Source of the DNA: Zingiber officinale | Lineage: Eukaryota > Streptophyta > Magnoliopsida > Zingiberales > Zingiberaceae | Assembly: GCF_018446385.1 (NCBI RefSeq) | Contig: NC_056001.1 | Span: 10,286,672 to 10,350,671, forward strand | Reading direction: 5' to 3' | DNA: 64,000 nt | Part shown: one piece after another, positions 54,813 to 64,000 of the stretch | Numbering within the stretch: the first letter of the stretch is position 1 | Layout of the letters: every line of letters starts with the position of its first letter | The notes under the pieces: model-generated | Database searches by the model: none | Seen by the model: only the letters and a program-made list of their open reading frames with translations | What the model was told of the DNA's origin: nothing | Translations under genes and position numbers: made by a program

Positions 54813-56662
54813 GTAGCTCATGTACTTTCTTTCCTATTTTGGTAAGCAACCATTATTTTGGTATTTTACATAGAATAATGAAAATTTTGAACATTGATTC
54901 TGGATCGATATGAGCTTAGTTTGTCTATACATAGCACAAGCTTGCCGTGTTTTATTTTCCCGAAGACCAATTTTCGGTCTCCCTTCCTGATTAATTTTTT
55001 CCTTTTTAACTTTCAGTTTATTCGAATAGATCAACTTTTAACCAACAATTAAACGAACTCATTTTAAATGGCTGAACCATCGTGCCGCCGATACTGCAAA
55101 TATCTTAATTAAAAGAAAGAAAATTACCAGCCACTCCAAAGCAAAATTTTATTTGATTCAAGAATTTCAGTAGAGGGACGAATTACGTTTTCACGAAATG
55201 TAAATAAGCACAAGGGCAGTCAATGCAGTTGCAATTATTTATCTAACAAACAAACCAACTAAAGTAGTGCTTTCAAAATAGAACGGCGAACTGGTCGTTC
55301 CGAATTGCCCTCCGGTTCCTTGCCTACATTTGATTAATCAGTGGGTCCAATATTTGAAAATAAAAAACACCAATAGCTCGTTTTCCTCGGGTCCTTTTGA
55401 AGTTTCCTTGTCAAGTTTATGCAAATACATAAAGTTTTAAGTACATAAATACGTTCATTCATCGAAATACAAATTACAAAATAAAAATAAAAATTCAGAG
55501 GATTTGAAATACATTTGGTAAGGCATTGGACGGTGCCCTTGTAAACAGCATTGCTCCACGCGTGGGGGATATCCTACCTGCAGCCGAAGTGCTGAAATCA
55601 ATAGGTGTTAAATTTCTTTGCAACAAAAGTAGAATGTTGCAGCTGTTTCGTTTCACAATATGGATCCTACAATTGAGGTCATATTATAAATAAAGACAAG
55701 GATAGCCAAGTTGGCGGCAAATGAAACCAAGTGGATTGGACAAAATATTTCTTGTTGGAACATTTTGAAATATAGTGACTATTCATTGTCTATTACTTGT
55801 ACGATTTCGACAAACCAAATGATGAAAAGAGAATGAAAATTACGAACCAAGCTATAAAGTACACATTCAATATCTAAGAAATTTCATGCCATGAACAAAC
55901 CAAAATATGACTACATATATTCCTCTTCCATTCTCACTCATCCCTAAAAATAACTATTTCGTTCTTTGTTAACTTCATTCTATAATGCAAACCATGTATA
56001 AGTAAATTATTTAAATGTTAAGACATGATGTTGAATAGAATTTATTGTTCTGCCATGGGAAAAACATTTTTAATAGCCCAGTGCAGAAAGTTTGCAGACA
56101 AGGATAAGACCTCTAATGGCCTCACTTGCCATACTAAGCTTGAGGCATACCATATATATAGAAAATGTTGATTAATTGGTCACTTATGCTAACAACAAAA
56201 GGATGCAACACATGGGAAATGAAAGCACTTTTCTAGCATACAATCAGTACTAGAATTGGTTCCTGATGTCTAGTTGATGCAATGAGAAACAAAAAACCTC
56301 TACTGCAGTTGATGGACTATAGTTAATTTTATGTTTAAGAAAGGATGTAACGTCTACCATATAGTCTGTGTTTCTTATTCATCCTCTCTTATACATCAAA
56401 TTGAGTATAGTTGATCAACTATAGCAGCTAGGACATCAGCAAGAACTACCATGACATAGATTTGTCACTCTCAAATGAAGGTATACATTTGCAGTTTGAA
56501 TAAGAAAATCACCAAATTTTACTTCTAGCAAGACCATAAATCCAAGCCGTTTATTTACCCATTTGCCGATATCAAGGTTAATGAAAAAAATTTAAAAGGT
56601 TGAATTAGAATGCTAAAAAGCAACAAATAAGAATAACCTTCCAGTCCAAGAGGATCAGTTTG
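54813..56662. other. Intergenic region between the zinc-finger gene and RPT2
   Basis: A/T-rich, with no domain-bearing frame and no clear element. It must hold both genes' 3' ends because they converge. Confidence 0.55.
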
Positions 56663-62526
<5,864 letters not shown>

Positions 62527-62760
62527 CGATCCTAGGGTTTCAAAGATTCCGCCGGGTTTCGGAGACGGTAAAACTAAGCAACAGGCGAAGCAAACCGCAA
62601 TCTGAGGATCGACGACTGCCGTTAGTAAAAGGAAGGGGCAGATACTTGCGCTTTATTTGAGGCAAGTTTCTGTTGGGCATAATTGGGCCTCCAATTCTAC
62701 AGATGAGCAGGCCTTGTTGCACTCTCCTACAACTGTGTGCCCATTAGGATCGTGGAAATT
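62527..62760 (-). promoter_or_regulatory. RPT2 5' untranslated region and proximal promoter
   Basis: A telo-box (AAACCCTA, minus strand) lies at 62533-62540, a few bases before the ATG. TGGGC elements occur at 62674-62678, 62684-62688 (plus strand) and 62739-62743 (minus strand). TGGGC is the reported core of the proteasome-stress element bound by NAC factors in Arabidopsis; its use here is inferred. Confidence 0.5.
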
Positions 62761-63271
62761 TATTCTTCTTTTTTCATTTTACACCCTATAGTTTGCAAAA
62801 TAAAAATAAACTACGTCTCACCTTAACATTGTTTCTTCTCACATGTTGCACGAGTGACGATAAACTTAAATGTATGTTTTACAATGCAAGTTTACATAGG
62901 TTTCCTAAATAAGCAAATCAGGCATTTACTTTTCAAATAACTAATTGGTGTATCGGTTTATCAAAATACTCCTTTGTCAATCTCTGGAAAAAAAACAGAC
63001 GCCGCCTTTCAAATAAATATCTTTGATGTCAAAGAATTATGAAGAGCAAAGCCTATGATCTTGAGTACCATTACCACGAAATTTAAAGTATGTATTTGGA
63101 ATAGACTTCATTGATACAAGAATGCCTAATAGCAAAGCCACTTAGATTGAGACTATCATATCGTAAAATATATCTAAAACAACCTCATTTGATGTCCAAA
63201 GTCACAAATAACAGTATAACACCTTCATTAAAAAAGAGAGTCACAAATAACACATCCCCAGCATACTGGAA
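62761..63271. other. Intergenic region between RPT2 and the RUB gene
   Basis: A/T-rich, no frame with family resemblance. It holds the 3' end of the RUB gene and the distal RPT2 promoter. Confidence 0.5.
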
Positions 63272-63383
63272 TTAGTACTTGCCACCCCTCAGAGCAAGCA
63301 CAAGGTGGAGAACAGAGCCACCTTCAATATTGTATTCCTTGGCAGTCTTGTCATCAGCTAGCTGTTTTCCAGCATATATAAGC
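63272..63383 (-). CDS. RUB: RUB/NEDD8-like modifier, last exon (partial gene)
   Basis: The exon encodes [21 protein letters not shown], then [13 protein letters not shown] and a KY extension before the stop at 63272. NEDD8/RUB proteins carry this beta-grasp C-terminus (LALRGG), whereas ubiquitin has LVLRLRGG. The extension after GG must be cut before the Gly is conjugated to cullins. The exon is preceded by a TACAG acceptor at 63384, with a split codon (…AG|G). The upstream exons, which in some plants include a fused ubiquitin, lie beyond or near the right edge and were not identified. Confidence 0.85.
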
Positions 63384-64000
63384 CTGTACCGAAACAATAT
63401 AAGATACCTGTGAACTCAGTGATAAGGACAAAATCAAACTAAACCCAGTAATTATCGGACAAAATAATACTAAAACTCCCAGCATTATATTTGGCATGTA
63501 AGACGCTCCACCAACAATTGGCATCCACAGCAAGATCACGATTAGTAAAACGGCACCAAAATCCAGTTAGCATCATAAAAAGATATTAAGTAGACGAGGT
63601 AACAAATTAACAACTTCACACATTAAAACATCAATGGAGGCCAAGTTCAAAAGAAATTTAATAAATCTAAACAATCAGGAGTAACTCAGATTAAAAAAGA
63701 AACAACTACATTTGAAGCTTCTGCTAGCAATTTTATCTTCGAATCCAAAATCTTGCAAGGACAACAAATACAGAAGTTCGGCAAAATTTGAAACATAAGC
63801 TAATATAATCACACAGGTTTTGACACAAAAAATTCAGTGAACCAAGTCTCTTTGGCAGTAATTCTTTTTTCTTTAATGGTTGCTTTAAACAATTGATATT
63901 TACAATTAAAACATTTTGTTCCCAAATGATACTTCCAATTCCACAGGTTGTCTGTCTCAAAAGTACTGGACTATCTACATATCAAAGTAGAAGATTATAG
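63384..64000 (-). other. Intron of the RUB gene, to the window edge
   Basis: A/T-rich and without coding similarity. I looked for the preceding RUB exon (ending in a QQR-type motif) and did not find it, so the intron is probably at least 0.6 kb long. Confidence 0.55.

Overview
This window is plant nuclear DNA and is about 80% transposable element. The two clear host protein genes at the right end, the proteasome ATPase RPT2 (with the plant-type GEPGTGKT Walker A and GLYM C-terminus) and a RUB/NEDD8-like modifier, together with a QALGGH zinc-finger gene, show it is an angiosperm. The repeat style (SIRE-type Copia, Tat-type and del/Tekay-type Gypsy, gag-only elements) suits a repeat-rich monocot, perhaps Zingiberales, but the genus is only an inference. 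No virus, bacterial gene, CRISPR array or rRNA was seen.

Layout. 1-8660: a Copia element arranged LTR, internal, LTR, truncated second internal region. 8661-9762: a truncated minus-strand LTR full of hairpin repeats. 9763-19240: the 3' half of a SIRE-type Copia (plus strand), interrupted by a complete gag-only element (10491-14471, target duplication CATTA) and by a probable solo LTR (about 15921-17798). 19346-22061: a solo LTR of del/Tekay type (duplication CTGAG). 22088-53491: a Tat-type Gypsy element (duplication CTTTA) inflated to 31 kb by nested insertions. 53497-64000: low-copy DNA with a C2H2 zinc-finger gene, RPT2 and the last exon of a RUB gene.

Nesting inside the Tat element: its reverse transcriptase is split by a minus-strand gag-only element (25587-43911, duplication TAAGG/CAAGG). 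The gag of that element is split by a hAT transposon (from 27639) and by a second gag-only element family (34383-42114). The hAT transposase is itself split by a 4.7-kb LTR element (28783-33527, duplication ACCGG) whose only coding content is a spliced antisense ORF. A small Ac-like non-autonomous element (45239-46004) sits in the Tat RNase H region. The order of insertion can therefore be read from the sequence.

The most unusual signal is in several LTRs. They carry arrays of 20-41 bp units, each an inverted repeat that could fold into a hairpin. The arms differ from unit to unit, but the two arms of one unit still pair. Two different element families share the same anchor letters around the variable arms. 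Some microindels fall on CAG/CTG sites, so a methylation-related basecalling artefact is kept as an alternative explanation for part of the variation.
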